Below are positions 37,301-48,900 of a stretch of DNA of 64,000 bases, in pieces (position 1 is the first letter of the stretch; each line of letters starts with the position of its first letter). The stretch lies in assembly GCA_015680905.1 (NCBI GenBank), contig CM027382.1, positions 248,001-312,000 on the forward strand, given 5' to 3'. The DNA is from Coptis chinensis. Lineage: Eukaryota > Streptophyta > Magnoliopsida > Ranunculales > Ranunculaceae. The position numbers were made by a program, and so were the translations under genes. The notes under the pieces are model-generated. The model was not told where the DNA came from and did not search any database. It saw only the letters and a program-made list of their open reading frames with translations.

Positions 37301-37895
37301 ATAAGTAGTATCCATAGGCTCATCCAACCTCCTTTGACTGCGTAGGGCGTTGAAAGTAGTCCCATTCCACATAGAACATTAACACCTGCACCAAAAGGAA
37401 ATTTAATGTAAACCTTTTGGCTAAAGCAAATACAATGGTACATTTTTAAACAACTTCCAGAGCTCATGCTTAAGACGGAATAATTAACAAGAAAACTACG
37501 GACTTTCTATGTAGTTTCCAAGCAGCTAATGGAGAGATCCAACCACAATACCACAAAATTCATCTGGAGATAATTAAGGGAAAAAAGATTAACATCTGGA
37601 GTATGCATGGTGTTACCATTGATGACTGCTTGAGTGTAAGAGCATTGCTGAGTTGGTCGTAGTTCGGGATAAGAGAACGCCTGACTCGACGCATGCTTTG
37701 ATGGTGGAAGAGACGGCTCTTCTTTGTCCAAGGTTGCAGTACTGGGGATGGTTTGTTTAGGGCAAAATCAGCTGATTCCGATCTCTGATGTCTTCTATGA
37801 GGTGATGATATTGACAAGAACGAACTGCTTATTCCCAAACTCGATCCAGCTAAGAAGCTAACTGTGGGAGGGGTAAAGGTCGAATACATGTCCAT
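37296..37895 (-). pseudogene. AVT1-like vacuolar amino-acid transporter, 5' fragment
   Basis: N-terminal piece of an AAAP-family (AVT1 group) transporter. Exon 1 (37895 to about 37615) reads MDMYSTFTPPTVSFLAGSSL, a serine-rich cytosolic tail, then QCSYTQAVING. Exon 2 starts at about 37388 with VNVLCGMGLLSTPYAVKGGW, the first transmembrane helix of the family. About twelve residues later similarity stops where the LINE fragment begins, so some ten helices are missing. The reading frame changes around a G-run at 37744-37747, between NKPSP and LDKEEPSLPPS. The intron keeps GT/AG. A gene fragment, not functional as a transporter. Confidence 0.75.
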
Positions 37896-38145
37896 TGATT
37901 GCCTGAATACATCGATACACTAATGTAAAGTTAGTGTGCGATAGACCCAAGACAAAGTTTTAAAAGTACTTCAATTTCCATGAGGCATCAGTTATCTTTG
38001 ATTTTGTTTTTTTGGACTGTTCATGGCCATTTACATCATAAACTATGAAGTACATCAGTACATGATATTTTAATGCAATTAATTGGTTTCTTTACGAACT
38101 TCAAATTATTATGCCATATAGCATATTGTATGAAGGGTTACATAA

Positions 38146-38885
38146 TGTAAGAAACTTATTCCAAAAATATACTTATTGTTAAGTAAACAAGAAAATCAAA
38201 TTGATATGAACAAACCTTTAATATCAACAAACAAACAAACCTTTTAGTTCAACTAATGAACTTAATTTACCAATGATTAAATCCGAGCCTAGTGAAGATT
38301 CACTATGTCCTTAAGATGATTTTCCCCCTCACGGTGCTTGAAGGTTGATGGGAAACTATCTCCCAAAGATAACGGATTTCCTTATATGAAAGCCAAGACT
38401 TCAATTCTATAGACTCGTGAACACAACATAGTATTTGACTAAGAACGTAGGAGAAGAGAAAGATCGGAACGCGGTGTGATGCGGTGTATTTTCTCTCCAA
38501 ATTCATCCACTATTTATAGGTGAGTGGTGCCTCTGAAAAAAAACACGGTGACTCTTGGGAAAAAGTAAGCAACTCTTTGAAAAGTCACATGTTTGAAAAG
38601 ACACACCATTTCAAGATAAAGCAATCGCTTTTGAACCGGTGCCTATTTCGAAAGGTCACACCTTTTCGGCATGATGATAATTGTTTTGAACTAGTGCACA
38701 TTTCGAAAAGTCGCACCTTTCGGCATGATGCATCGCTGTTTGAACTAGTGTACCATTTGAAAAGGTTTTTCTCACTTTACGCATCGCTTTCAAGATAAAA
38801 CCCATTTCATCTTAAGTGGGGTAACTTGGGGAGACAAACTACTCATTCATATTTAAATGGATTTGAGCAAATCATTTTTCTAACA
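38146..38885 (-). repeat. 3' LTR of the Copia element
   Basis: Matches 41750-42492. Both LTRs contain an internal array of about 50-bp units with TTCGAAAAG and TTTCGGCATGATG. Confidence 0.88.
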
Positions 38886-40199
38886 ATCCCCACATGAATG
38901 AAAATTTGGCTTCTTTTATCATAAACATTGGATTTTCGTTCTTTTACAAATGAAAAGATACCGCGATCGTCAAGTAGCATGGGAGGCCTTGAACTTGCCT
39001 TAGTGAAAGACGATCGGATTTTAATTGGACGATCGGTAGACTTCTATTAATGTCCTCGAACCTGTCCACCGTTTGTATAAACCTAGACAATCATCTTCAC
39101 GCAATACCTTCTCGAATACTGTTGGTTCTCACGTTTGTGTTCATTTTGGCCTTGAACACTTCTTGGTTTCAGATAGTGCTTTTGAGACATTTGCCTTTAA
39201 AATTCTCATAGAAGCGGCCCCACTTCGCACTAACATAGGTGATTTCTATAAAGAGTATCCTGCAATACTCCACTTGGATAACATAACTTTCCAAGATATA
39301 GTAAATCATTAAAAGCTTGACTTATCCTGGTTCTCACGGCAGATATGCACTGTCTTATATAGGAATGGGTTAGAGTATAATATTACTCTCCAGTGCTAAC
39401 TGAGTCACAAACATAATTCAGTTGGCCCATTGAACCTAGATCTTGGGATCTCCAGTCAACTAGGTTGGTTTTTCCATTATGATGACTCTTGGTTGATTAT
39501 CTCAAAGGCTTGAAGCCCATTCCCCTTGATAATCTTTCTACTTGCTCTCTCTTGTTAAACCTTTTGTAAAGCGGATCCCAATGTTATCTTTTGACCTTAC
39601 ATAGTCGATTGAGATAACTCCATTTGAGAGCAATTGTCTAACGGTATTATGTCTACGACGTATATGTCGAGACTTCCCGTTTATACATGCTACTCTGTGC
39701 TCTACCAATAGCAGATTGGCTGTCACAGTGTATACACACTGCTGGCACAGGTGGAGCCCAGTTTAGAATATCCTCTAAGAAATTTCGAAGCCACTCTGCT
39801 TCTTCTCCAGCCTTGTCCAATGCTATGAATTCGATTCCATAGTGGACCTCACTACGACGCGTTTGTTTTGAGGATTTCCAAGAAATTTATGCATCTCTCC
39901 TAGAGTAAAACACCACATTTGATGTCTTTTGAGTAATGCTTCAACAAATTTCCAATTTTGAATTGATTAATTCAAGGAGATTCATAATCCCCCACATTTT
40001 ACCAATTTCTCATGACAAAGTCAATAAATTGGAAAACTATTTAGATATATGTTTAGCAAGTGAGGCGCCTTATTAAAGAATGTCACATATCATTCATATA
40101 GTGTCTAAACACTTCTAAGACCTCAATTTTGCTTATAAGTATGCTTTACGAATAATATCTTAAACAATCTTCTTTATTGGCACTCTTTGGCGCAATAGT

Positions 40200-40800
40200 A
40201 AAACACATACATCTTACAAATAATAAAATATTTTTAGAACCCTTTTAGCACCAGCCATTCCTAACATCTGGAATAAAGCAAGGATTCTCGGAATCTTGGA
40301 TCATAATTCCCTCCAAGTGTGGCATTACCACCACCTTGTTGGCTTTCAAGAAGTCCATTCCAAGAATGACTTGAAAATGGTCTAAGCGAGCTACCATCAG
40401 GTCCACCTTTCCTCGCCAGTTGTGCATCTTAATGTCAACTTCCAAAGCGAAGTCCTTTCACCGGTTCGGCTTCTTGGTTCAAGCCTCTCATAGAGCACCG
40501 TACATTCTGCGAAGTTTCAATCCAATAGCCTCGGATACATACTTTCGAGAGATTAGCATTATGAGTTGAACCAAGATCTACCATTGCTAGTAGACACCAG
40601 TAGTTGTTGAGTTCCACTTCTACTTAACATAAGGTCATCATCGGGGACCAAAATATTCATACCATTCAACAAACTAGTAGGTAAAGCAAATGAAATAGGA
40701 ATAACATTAATAGGAGAACCTGGTGGTGTTGTCATTTCTATTCTGAAATAGAAACCCACTCTCTTATTTCTGAAAACCAAAAAACATAAACAAATTATGT
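40200..40800 (-). mobile_element. Gypsy-like protease fossil within the Copia element
   Basis: Minus-strand frames show a retropepsin-like active-site zone (AMVDLGSTHNAN) at about 40560-40590 and DHFQVILGMDFLKAN at about 40340-40390, as in the gag-pol protease of Ty3/Gypsy elements rather than Copia. Probably a separate element fragment nested in the Copia interior. Broken; no long frame. Confidence 0.6.
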
Positions 40801-41749
40801 TCACTTAAGAAGATACACTCAGAAATTCAACGAACCTTCTTTGTTCGCTATTCTCAAGAGCCTTTACTGTTCGCTGCTCTCAAGAGGCTTGAACGTCCCT
40901 CTGTGTATAGACCAAGTGATTGTTTGCGCAAGTTATTAAAACAACACAGTCGATTTTAAGTACTTTTTCGCAAACCAAAATAATGAAAAGCCGCCGCTTA
41001 TTTGTTTAAAAAATTCTGGAACGTCAGGACACCAAGCACCAACAGTTGCATTGTGTACGTGTTTAAACCAAACGGTTTAAATCAAACGGTTTAAACCATT
41101 TCTTGCTAACAGGTGGTACCGTGTTTAGCCTTTTCAAAAATTCGCTTTTTTCCAACTGATGCCTTGTAACATACTCCATGCACCGATTCAAACATTTTTC
41201 CAAAGTCAGTACTTGCCAACAGGTGTGGTCCCATGGTCTAATGGTAATGACATATCCGTGTCTCTTGGTTTGGACAAACAGTTTTAACCACCCGCCACGT
41301 GTCTTGTTACCAATTAACAATTGCGACTGTTCACAACATTAAAGTGTGCATTGACCAACCCAAGTTTGTTGAAAAAAAAAAATTTTTACGTCAAACTTAG
41401 TTAGTTCTTAGTTGCCAACGGTTAAAAGAAAACTAATAACCAACCTGTATGCACCTAACCCAAACGTTCCTTCCTTTTTAAGAAATCATTGAACCTTTCG
41501 GATGGATATGTAAAGACCAAGACATTGTCATATCTTGTCCAAGCAATAAAATTACTTAACAAAGTCATGTCCCAAAAAACATGCGACTTTCTTTGTGTTA
41601 CTAAATTGTATTAGTATTTACTGTAGACACTTTCATATTGTCTCACACCAATAAAGATTGTTAGTGCATTCAAAGTTAACAATAAGTATAGCCTAAATTA
41701 ATTCAACCAAATTAATTCAAGGCAATAAAAAAAGATCATCTCTTAAGTT

Positions 41750-42492
41750 TGTAAGAAACTTATTCCAAAAATATACTTATTGTTAAGTAAACAAGAAAAT
41801 CAAATTGATATGAACAAACCTTTAATATCAACAAACAAACAAACCTTTTAGTTCAACTAATGAACTTAATTTACCAATGATTAAATCCGAGCCTAGTGAA
41901 GATTCACTATGTCCTTAAGACAGATTTTCCCCCTCACGGTGCTTGAAGGTTGATGGGAAACTATCTCCCAAGATAGAACGGATTTCCTTCTATAGAAAGC
42001 TAGCACTTCAATTCTATAGACTCAGCGAACACAACATAGTATTTGACTAAGAACAGAGGGAGAAGAGAAAGATCAGAACTCTGTGTGATCTGGTGTATTT
42101 TCTCTCCAAATTCATCCACTATTTATAGGTGAGTGGTGCCTCTTCGAAAGAACACAGTGACTCTTGGGAAAAAGTAAGCAACTCTTTGAAAAGTCACATG
42201 TTTCGAAAAGACACACCATTTTCAAGGCATAAAATCACTGTTTCGAACCGCCTATTTTCGAAAAGGTCACACCTTTTCGGCATGATGCACTGTTTCGAAC
42301 CAGTGCACATTTCGAAAAGTCGCACCTTTTCGGCATGATGCACTGTTTCGAACTAGTGCACCATTTCGAAAAGGTTTTTCTCACTTTACGTACTGTTTCA
42401 AGATAAAACCCATTTCATCTTAAGTGGGGTAACTTGGGAGACAAACTACTCATTCATATTTAAATGGATTTGAGCAAATCATTTTTCTAACA
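41750..42492 (-). repeat. 5' LTR of the Copia element
   Basis: Direct copy of 38146-38885 in the same orientation; its right end is followed by the CATAA target duplication. Confidence 0.88.
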
Positions 42493-42499
42493 CATAATA

Positions 42500-43435
42500 G
42501 ATATTCAACCAGGCGCGTTGGCTTTGGGACATCCAAGTTGAAGGCCGCCCTTATCCGTCATCACTTTCGACCAAGCGGAATAAAGGTTATGACAATCCCT
42601 TTCTCCAACTACACAAAGCTTGCAAAAAGTTCGCGAGCCTGATGAATCGATCTTTGCGTGAATTTCGCTATAACATCAACCTCATATTCGAAACATTGGG
42701 AGCAAAAAGAATCGAGAGCTTCATTTCGAAAAGAGAAGAAGCGTACTCGCTTCCATGTTGCGGAAGAATTGATCATTTTATTATTTTCTCTGTTTTAGTA
42801 AAGAGTGGTTCTCTCATTGATCATCCGGTGTTCCCAAACAGTAAAAAGAAGAATGCGGGAGAGAGCGAAGATGAAGCAAAGAGGAAAAGTGATAAGAATA
42901 CATCCAAACGTGCAAAGCTAGCTTGCAAAAGTTCGCGAGCACAATGAATCGATCTTTGTATGAATCTGCTATACATCAACCTCATATTCGAAACATTGAG
43001 CAAAGGGCGAAGAGTGCTTCATTTCACGAAAAGAAGAAGCGCACTCGGCTTCCATGTTGCGGAAGAAAGAAACACCAAACGAAGAGGGTTGAAACGGCGG
43101 CGAAGCAATCTTTGCACGATTGCTGATGGGAGAAGACACAAAGTATAGAGAAGCTTATCCAAATCGGTGGTAGACAAATGCATTCGATGGTGTTTTATAG
43201 GTGAATTCTTTGTTGTTGCTGTCATCCCATATATGTTAGCTACTGAGAGGCACGATAATGCTAATGTTCTTTGGGACATCAAGTTGAAGTCGTCCTTATC
43301 CGTCATCACTTTCGACCAAAGCAGAATAAAGGTTATGACAATCCCTTTCTCCAACTACATCATCTCTCGGATACGGGTGTTGGACATCGCAGATATGCAC
43401 ATGCTATCCAATGAAAGTCATATGTAGACCATCAT
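42500..43435. repeat. Repeated unknown segments right of the Copia element
   Basis: About 42520-42770 and 42905-43415 share blocks: GTTCGCGAGC..ATGAATCGATC with AACCTCATATTCGAAACATT, and TTATCCGTCATCACTTTCGA with TGACAATCCCTTTCTCCAAC. The frame at 43167-43427 reads NVLWDIKLKSSLSVITFDQS, faintly WD-repeat-like. I cannot name the source. Possibly duplicated pieces of a captured host gene. Confidence 0.45.
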
Positions 43436-43439
43436 TGTA

Positions 43440-44410
43440 CTTCTGAAAACAGGGTGGAATCAAGAGATTATAAGGACAATAGGGATCCCAAAGTAGATAA
43501 CAGAGATTTCAAGGGTGAAACTAGGGACATGTATGCCGAGTCAAGGGTTGAGCCTCAAAGTGGTAAAGGCGTGAGAATATAAAGTAGAGGGGATGATAGT
43601 AAAGAAGTAAAACATGACAGGGAGTCTCATATGGAATTTAAGGGCGATGTTAAGATCGATAAGGATGCTTATAATGCTGGAAATAGTCCTTTGAACTGGA
43701 AGGATCCTAGGGAACAACATAGAGGGAAACGATATCCTGAAGCAGCAACCGATGGTATCGATACATGGCGTAACTCCCGAAGTACTACTTAAGGAACAAG
43801 TGAGATTGGTAGGGATTCTTCAACAATCTCTAGAAGCACATGCGGACTAGGAGAACGAATTTGTCGTCAAAAGTGATGATAAGTTGAAAGATAAGGACAG
43901 GAAAAAGAAAGGTGAGAAACACGAGATTGGGGAGAAAGGGACAAGGATTTAATTGATCGGCAAAGCAACCTTCCATTAGGTAATAGTAGTAGTGAACACA
44001 TAGAAATAACTAGGGAAGAAAGAGAATCGGAGAGGTGGGAGAAAGATAGAAAGGACGTTCGAAGAGAAAGAGCGACCAAAGGAGAGGAGAAGGATCATAT
44101 TAAGAAGGAAACATTGAATGGGATAGAGAAAGAGGGTTTACACAATGAGAAGGAATCGCGGATGGATCTATTAGAACACCGAGTTGGAAAATCCTGCAGT
44201 GGAACAGAGGAGGCAAAAAGAACATGATGGCTGGAAAGCCGGTGATAGGAGTGTAAAGATAGGAAAAAGGAAAGAGGCGTAGAATCGAAGGGAGACGACA
44301 TATGAAAACATGGTAAGTGTTATGACAAGGAGTCGATTAAGGATTGATGGAGGCGATAGAGGTACGTAAAAAGAAAGATAAGGTTTCAACCGGTGTTCAA
44401 CAACGTAAGA
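43440..44410 (+). pseudogene. HDC1 / Rxt3-like gene fragment
   Basis: Pieces in more than one frame match, from memory, the charged region of plant HISTONE DEACETYLATION COMPLEX 1-type proteins (Rxt3 family, often annotated as CCCH13-like): SRDYKDNRDPKVDNRDFKGE, DKDAYNAGNSPLNWKDPREQ, HRGKRYPEAATDGIDTWRNS, LKDKDRKKKGEKH, EERESERWEKDRKDVRRERA, and GVQQRKRML at about 44393-44418. The Rxt3 domain that should follow GVQQRKRML is absent, and the sequence turns into unrelated material. Introns appear to be missing and the frame is interrupted several times. A dead fragment, probably captured or retroposed. Confidence 0.6.
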
Positions 44411-44775
44411 GGATGCTTGACCAAGGGGCTCTCAAGTTAATTGGTAGCCTCGATTTCGGTCTCGCTTCGAGGGATAACGAGGAGTGTCCGAGTGCCTTAA
44501 TTAGAATCGGAGTAAAATGTTCGGAGGAACTCATCGAGAGAATGGAGACTCAAGATGTTCTCAAAGAGCCGTGTTTGGTTGAAAAAGTTTTTCTTCGGGT
44601 TAGAAGTGAAGGAATTCGGATGACACGCTTGAAGCCGCGACCGCCCGGTGGTGCCGAGAGTTTTGTTGAGGACTGCAAGTTGCAGGAGATACTTCACAAA
44701 TCTGTAGAGTTTCTCCCAAGTCTGTGGAAGCAAGCCGGATTTTTTTATGAAACTATTGCTGCCTATCGGTGAGCT
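44410..44775 (+). pseudogene. Chimeric continuation with an NPG1-like TPR fragment
   Basis: Fused in frame to the HDC1-like GVQQRKRML. The first part, LDQGALKLIGSLDFGLASRD to KPRPPGG, is unrecognised. The second, FVEDCKLQEILHKSVEFLPS then LWKQAGFFYETIAAYR, resembles the TPR region of NO POLLEN GERMINATION 1-related calmodulin-binding proteins. The joined open frame runs 142 codons (44344-44772). Looks like fragments of two or three host genes stitched together; no sign of a working gene. Confidence 0.5.
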
Positions 44776-45071
44776 TTATGAAACTATTACAGCTACATGG
44801 AGGGAGACAAACAAAGGTGCGGATAGCTGTGCGAGACATGGAGCAGCATTGCAAAATGGAGAAAGTAAATGGTGGGACAACAAACCTCCTTTTGTGAGAG
44901 ATATGGAGAACCACTTTACTACTTACTTCCGTTTCATAAGTTATATGTAAGATGTAATAGGTGGGTACACAACTGATGATACTCATTCTATACAGTTCTT
45001 AACACTTCTTATTCTTTTTCCTTGTAACTTTATTCTTTTAATCAATTACCTTTAAGCGAAAAAAAAAAAGG
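44776..45071 (+). mobile_element. LINE 3' end with poly(A)
   Basis: The frame to 44950 (WRETNKGADSCARHGAALQN) resembles the RNase H-side C-terminus of plant LINE ORF2. It is followed by a short AT-rich 3' UTR and an A-run at about 45060-45070, the expected tail. No upstream LINE coding sequence adjoins it; host-gene fragments do. Confidence 0.55.
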
Positions 45072-45133
45072 TGAGCTTTAAGCAAGCCCTAGAATCTGGA
45101 TTCTCAGAAGTTGGCCACCATCCATAAAGATTT

Positions 45134-45454
45134 GGATGCTGCCTCCACTGAACCCACAGGAAGCCCTTTGCAAGCTATGGCTAACAGACAGAAGAAAAGA
45201 AACAATTGTATTAAGGAAGAGTTGATAGGCCCGTGCTAACACAGAAGCTTTTGCCCTTATGTACCTAAGTGGCTGATGCCTTCTTTCGCTCATAACGAGC
45301 GGTTGCACTCTCCACTCTCCATGTATTCCTCTTCCCCTGCCCTAACCACGGAAGGAAGTTAGGCTGAACCAAGTGGCCTTACGGATGCTGCCTCCACTGA
45401 ACCCACAGGAAGCCCCTTGCAAGCTATGGCTAACAGACAGAAGAAAAGAAACAA
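45134..45454. repeat. Pair of 72-bp direct repeats
   Basis: GGATGCTGCCTCCACTGAAC through AAGAAAAGAAACAA is present at 45134-45205 and 45383-45454. The second copy ends exactly where homology between duplicated blocks A and B begins (45455). No gene seen in this stretch. Confidence 0.8.
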
Positions 45455-45559
45455 GAAATCTCCCGCCAAGCTCCGTATTCAATCCCTATGGAATTAGATT
45501 CCTCGCCTATTGGCTGATTAATTAATTGACTAAGGGGATTCGCATGCTTGCTCGCTGAC

Positions 45560-46152
45560 TTAATTCAATAGATATGAAAAATACTCTAACCCATCCTTCA
45601 CTGGCATAGGGAGATAGCCAGGAAGAGCACACAATATGTGCACATCGTCATCAAAAGTCACATTGCCTAAAGAGTCTAGGCATGCCATTTCACCAGGCAC
45701 TTCACTCAAAGTAATTATATCTCTCACCCCTGTCCGCCAACGCAAATATTGCTTGAAGACAGCATACTCTAAGTCATCAATATAGACAGTGTTACCCTCA
45801 AATGTCTTCTTTACTAAGACCCATTTCAAAGAGCAAGGATAGGTAGCAGCACAAGCCTTCTTTACCTTCTAGTCATCAATGCCAGTCGAGCCACTCCTTA
45901 GTGTTCGAGGAAACAAGGCAAGCTCAGGTGCATATATTGGGAAGTGCTCCCATAGCCACATTTGTAAAATACCATATTGACCAAGTTCTCAACCTTATAC
46001 ACTCTGTTTGCAGCCCGTAAGTCCGCTTGGAATCGATCAAGGTAATGATATTGTAAAATCCAAAAAATAAGCGCCAACAGGCGCTGCCACCCCTCGAGAC
46101 AACTTAACTGCCCGAGGAAAAAGAAATTCTTGCACCTTCTCATGCTATTCAA
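45560..46152 (-). pseudogene. Plant-mobile-domain (PMD)-like remnant, copy A
   Basis: Minus-strand fragments: LDRFQADLRAANRVYKVENL, then in another frame LQMWLWEHFPIYAPELALFP (the Trp/Glu-rich signature of the PMD/aminotransferase-like family), CSLKWVLVKKTFEGNTVYID and FKQYLRWRTGVRDIITLSEV. The frame changes at least twice. Probably a degraded PMD (MAIN-like) gene or MULE-carried PMD. The segment 46153-46669 between it and the LRR gene is shared with block B and shows no coding content. Confidence 0.45.
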
Positions 46153-46669
46153 CCTCTATAATGTTACATGAGAGCCACAAAACGATCATAGCAGCCAGCC
46201 AACACGAAGAACCTTGACCTTCGTTGCTTGCATACTTATTGAGCTTTGTTGCTCACTTACTTCTGCATTTACATTATGCTTATGCACTAGACGTTTTGTT
46301 CGTTTATGGCAGTAGTTAAGTAGCTTATTAGCTTATTGTTTGAACTGTCTTGCATACTATTCGCACACTTTTCCCTGATGCCCCCAAAGTTTATTTGGAA
46401 TAATATAAGTAGGTGATAAACACAAATTTTCTAAACTAAATATTAATGCATAAACACTAATACCTAATCTAACAAACACTTAATTAAATCAATATTCCTA
46501 CTATCAAATAATGGTGAAGCAATATATTAGAGTACAGATTTGTTCCACTCTTAAACTATCAAGAGATAATGAATTCAACTAAGAGTGAATTAACGTAATA
46601 AGTACATCTAGAACATGATTCAACTTAGAGCAAACTCATTAGTTGATCTAGCTTCTTATCAGCTCACTG

Positions 46670-48854
46670 TTACAATAGTTCTAGTATTAGACCAACAACG
46701 TGCTGATTAAGCTTATTACTTTGATCTAAGGAGCTCAAGTGAGCCTCTTTAAACTGTTCACTGAACAATGTTGATGGAGATTTCGGCTTTTGGGACAGTT
46801 TTCTTCGGCAACAAAAACACAGTAACAAAAGAAAACATACACTCCCAACAATCACACAGACAACCACTTTGATAGGAAAAGACTTCTTCTTTGGCTTTTG
46901 GGTGCATGGAGGCAGATTCAAATCTACAATACCACCACACAAGTTTTTATTTCCATCAAGCTTAAAACAAACTTGTATTTCTAAAACCCCATTGCCCGGT
47001 ACCTGACCTTCAAACTGGTTAAATGATAAATTCAGCTTGAGGAGAGGGAATCCCCCTAAGAATTCAGGAATCTCCCCTGACAAATTGTTACGAGAAAGAT
47101 CAAAATATTCAAGGCCTCTTAAAGAGCTTAATGACTTCGGAACACTTCCTTGAAAGAAATTTCCATCCATGTAAAGGCTCTTCAAAGTCAAACAATTACC
47201 CAGTGATTTTGGAAGGTCACCGGACAATCTGTTTCCAGAAACTGACAGCTTTTCAAGATGGGTCAGGTTACCTACTTCTGCTGGTAGAGGACCAGTAAGG
47301 GCATTTTGATCCAAATTTAAAGAAACTGTGAGGGAGGACAGACCAATAACTTCTTTGGGTATTGTACCATTGAGGTTATTATGAGAAAGATTTAATAGGA
47401 CTAACTTTTGACACATTGCAAGAGAAGGTGGTATGCTTCCACTGAAATTGTTATCACCTAATTGGAGTTCTGTTAATTCACTCAAAATACCAAGAGAAGC
47501 TGGAATTTGGCCTGAAAACATATTCCCTTGTAGATATATATATTGTAGTTTGCCGAGCTTTCCTATAACTGCAGGGATGGTGCCGGTAAGATAGTTGTCA
47601 GATAGATGGATTCTTTCTATGTTCAGCAAGTTTTCAATTCCTACTGGAATACTACCATATATTTGATTATCTCCTACATCAAAATTGGTGAGGGTTCTGG
47701 ACAAATTAGACATTGATTCTGGTAATGGACCTTTAAGCAAATTTTTTGGAAAATGCTACCCCTTCTAAATTGCTACAATTGGTTAGAGAAGTTATGAATT
47801 CCAAATCATTGCCCCCCTCGCTTCCTAGTTGATTTTCGTGCAAATAGAGGTTGCGAAGACTTTTCAATTTTCCTAAATCCATTGGAACTGGACCAGTGAA
47901 ACCATTTTTGTAAAGTGCGATAGTTTCCAGTGTTGTAGCGTTGGATAATGAAACTGGTACAAGGCCTGTGAACTTGTTTATTCCCAAGTACATCTTTTGG
48001 ATGCTAGGAAGAGTAAGGCCAATATTGGGAGGAAGGCTTCCCTCTAGTTGGTTCTCAACAACTGAGAAAAGACCCAAGTTTGAGAGGTTGTAAAGGCATG
48101 AAGGAACCTTACCTGTGAGACCATTGCTGGAAAGTTGAAAGAAGCTTAAGTTCCTACTGCGGCATAGGTCGTCTGGAATGTTTCCCAGCAAATTGTTTTC
48201 CACAAGTGAAAGAAACATAAGAGTTGATATGTTGCCAAGGGATGATGGGATGTTTCCACTTAAGTCATTCAAAGCAAGACCCAATCCTTTCAGTTTTGAT
48301 AGAGATCCAAGCTCAGCAGAAATGTTCCCAGATAACTTATTGTCAATGAGATTGAGGACTTTTAAGTCAGAACATTGACTGATATTTACTGGGATTCCAC
48401 CGTCGAAGGAATTGTTATTGAGTAAGAGGTATTGTAGACGTGACAAGCGACCAATCTCTTGCGGGATTTCACCACGGAAGTTGTTATGACTAAGATTGAG
48501 TGTTGTAAGGAAGGTGAGGTTTCCTATGTAAAGAGATAGAGTACCTTCAAGTTTTTGAGATTCCAGGTCCAAACTGCCAACTGTATCACGGGCTTGAAGG
48601 CTGCACGTTATTCCTTTCCAATCACAGTGGTGAACTGAGTCATTCCAGGAATTTAAAGCTCCCAACGGATCAACTACTTGAGACTTGAAGGCTAGTAATG
48701 CAAAACGATCAGACTCGTTTCTGGATGAAGGTATGACGACTTGTGCTGTGCCATCCATCATTGATTTTATCAAGATCATGCATGCACAAAACAACCAATA
48801 TGATTGACTGAAGAAAGCCAGATGAAAGAATGTCAGTGGTGAAGGCATGGCCAT
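46670..48854 (-). CDS. LRR-XII receptor, kinase-less copy A
   Basis: Extracellular LRR receptor related to EFR/At3g47570-type kinases. From 48854: signal peptide (FFHLAFFSQSYWLFCACMIL), LRR N-cap (DRFALLAFKSQ, HHCDWKGITC), about 20 LRRs (LxLSxNxLxGxIP pattern), C-cap (NKNLCGG), a transmembrane helix (KVVVCVIVGSVCFLLLL) and KSPSTLFSEQF, then a novel short tail ending VVGLILELL. The whole kinase domain present in copy B is missing. One extra base in the A-run (plus-strand T-run) at 47742-47747 splits the frame into 373 and 356 codons. Compared with B, the C-cap has two compensating 1-base changes that rewrite about nine residues (VLEIQVCFK against VFRNTSLFS). Either a pseudogene or, if the homopolymer indel is an assembly error, a receptor-like protein of about 728 residues. 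Confidence 0.85.
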
Positions 48855-48900
48855 GGTCCCTGTCTTATGCGAAACGTAGAATGAGTACTATGGCACTGAA

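Larger units (their letters stand above)
38141..42497 (-). mobile_element. Copia (Ty1) LTR element, broken, with 5-bp TSD
   Basis: Two direct LTRs of about 740 bp (38146-38885 and 41750-42492), TG...CA on the minus strand, flanked by CATAA on both sides (38141-38145 and 42493-42497). A purine-rich tract (TGTGGGGATTG on the minus strand) abuts the 3' LTR, fixing the orientation. The interior is short, about 2.9 kb. It holds a Copia RNase H end at 39538-39726 (SRHIRRRHNTVRQLL, then SIDYVRSKDNI) and a Gypsy-like protease part, noted separately. The LTRs are clearly alike but differ at many places: a moderately old insertion. Broken in many places. Confidence 0.88.
45455..48900. repeat. Segmental duplication, block A
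   Basis: Near-identical to 53028-56627 (block B), from GAAATCTCCCGCCAAGC rightwards through the LRR gene. Differences: block A lacks the kinase part of the LRR gene and the MITE found in B. Block B is cut by a Gypsy element, so the right edge of homology is not visible. Confidence 0.88.

Noticed and set aside
43867-44389. Minus-strand Ser/Leu-rich frames
   Set aside because: Antisense of the charged HDC1-like stretch; composition is explained by GA-rich codons on the other strand.
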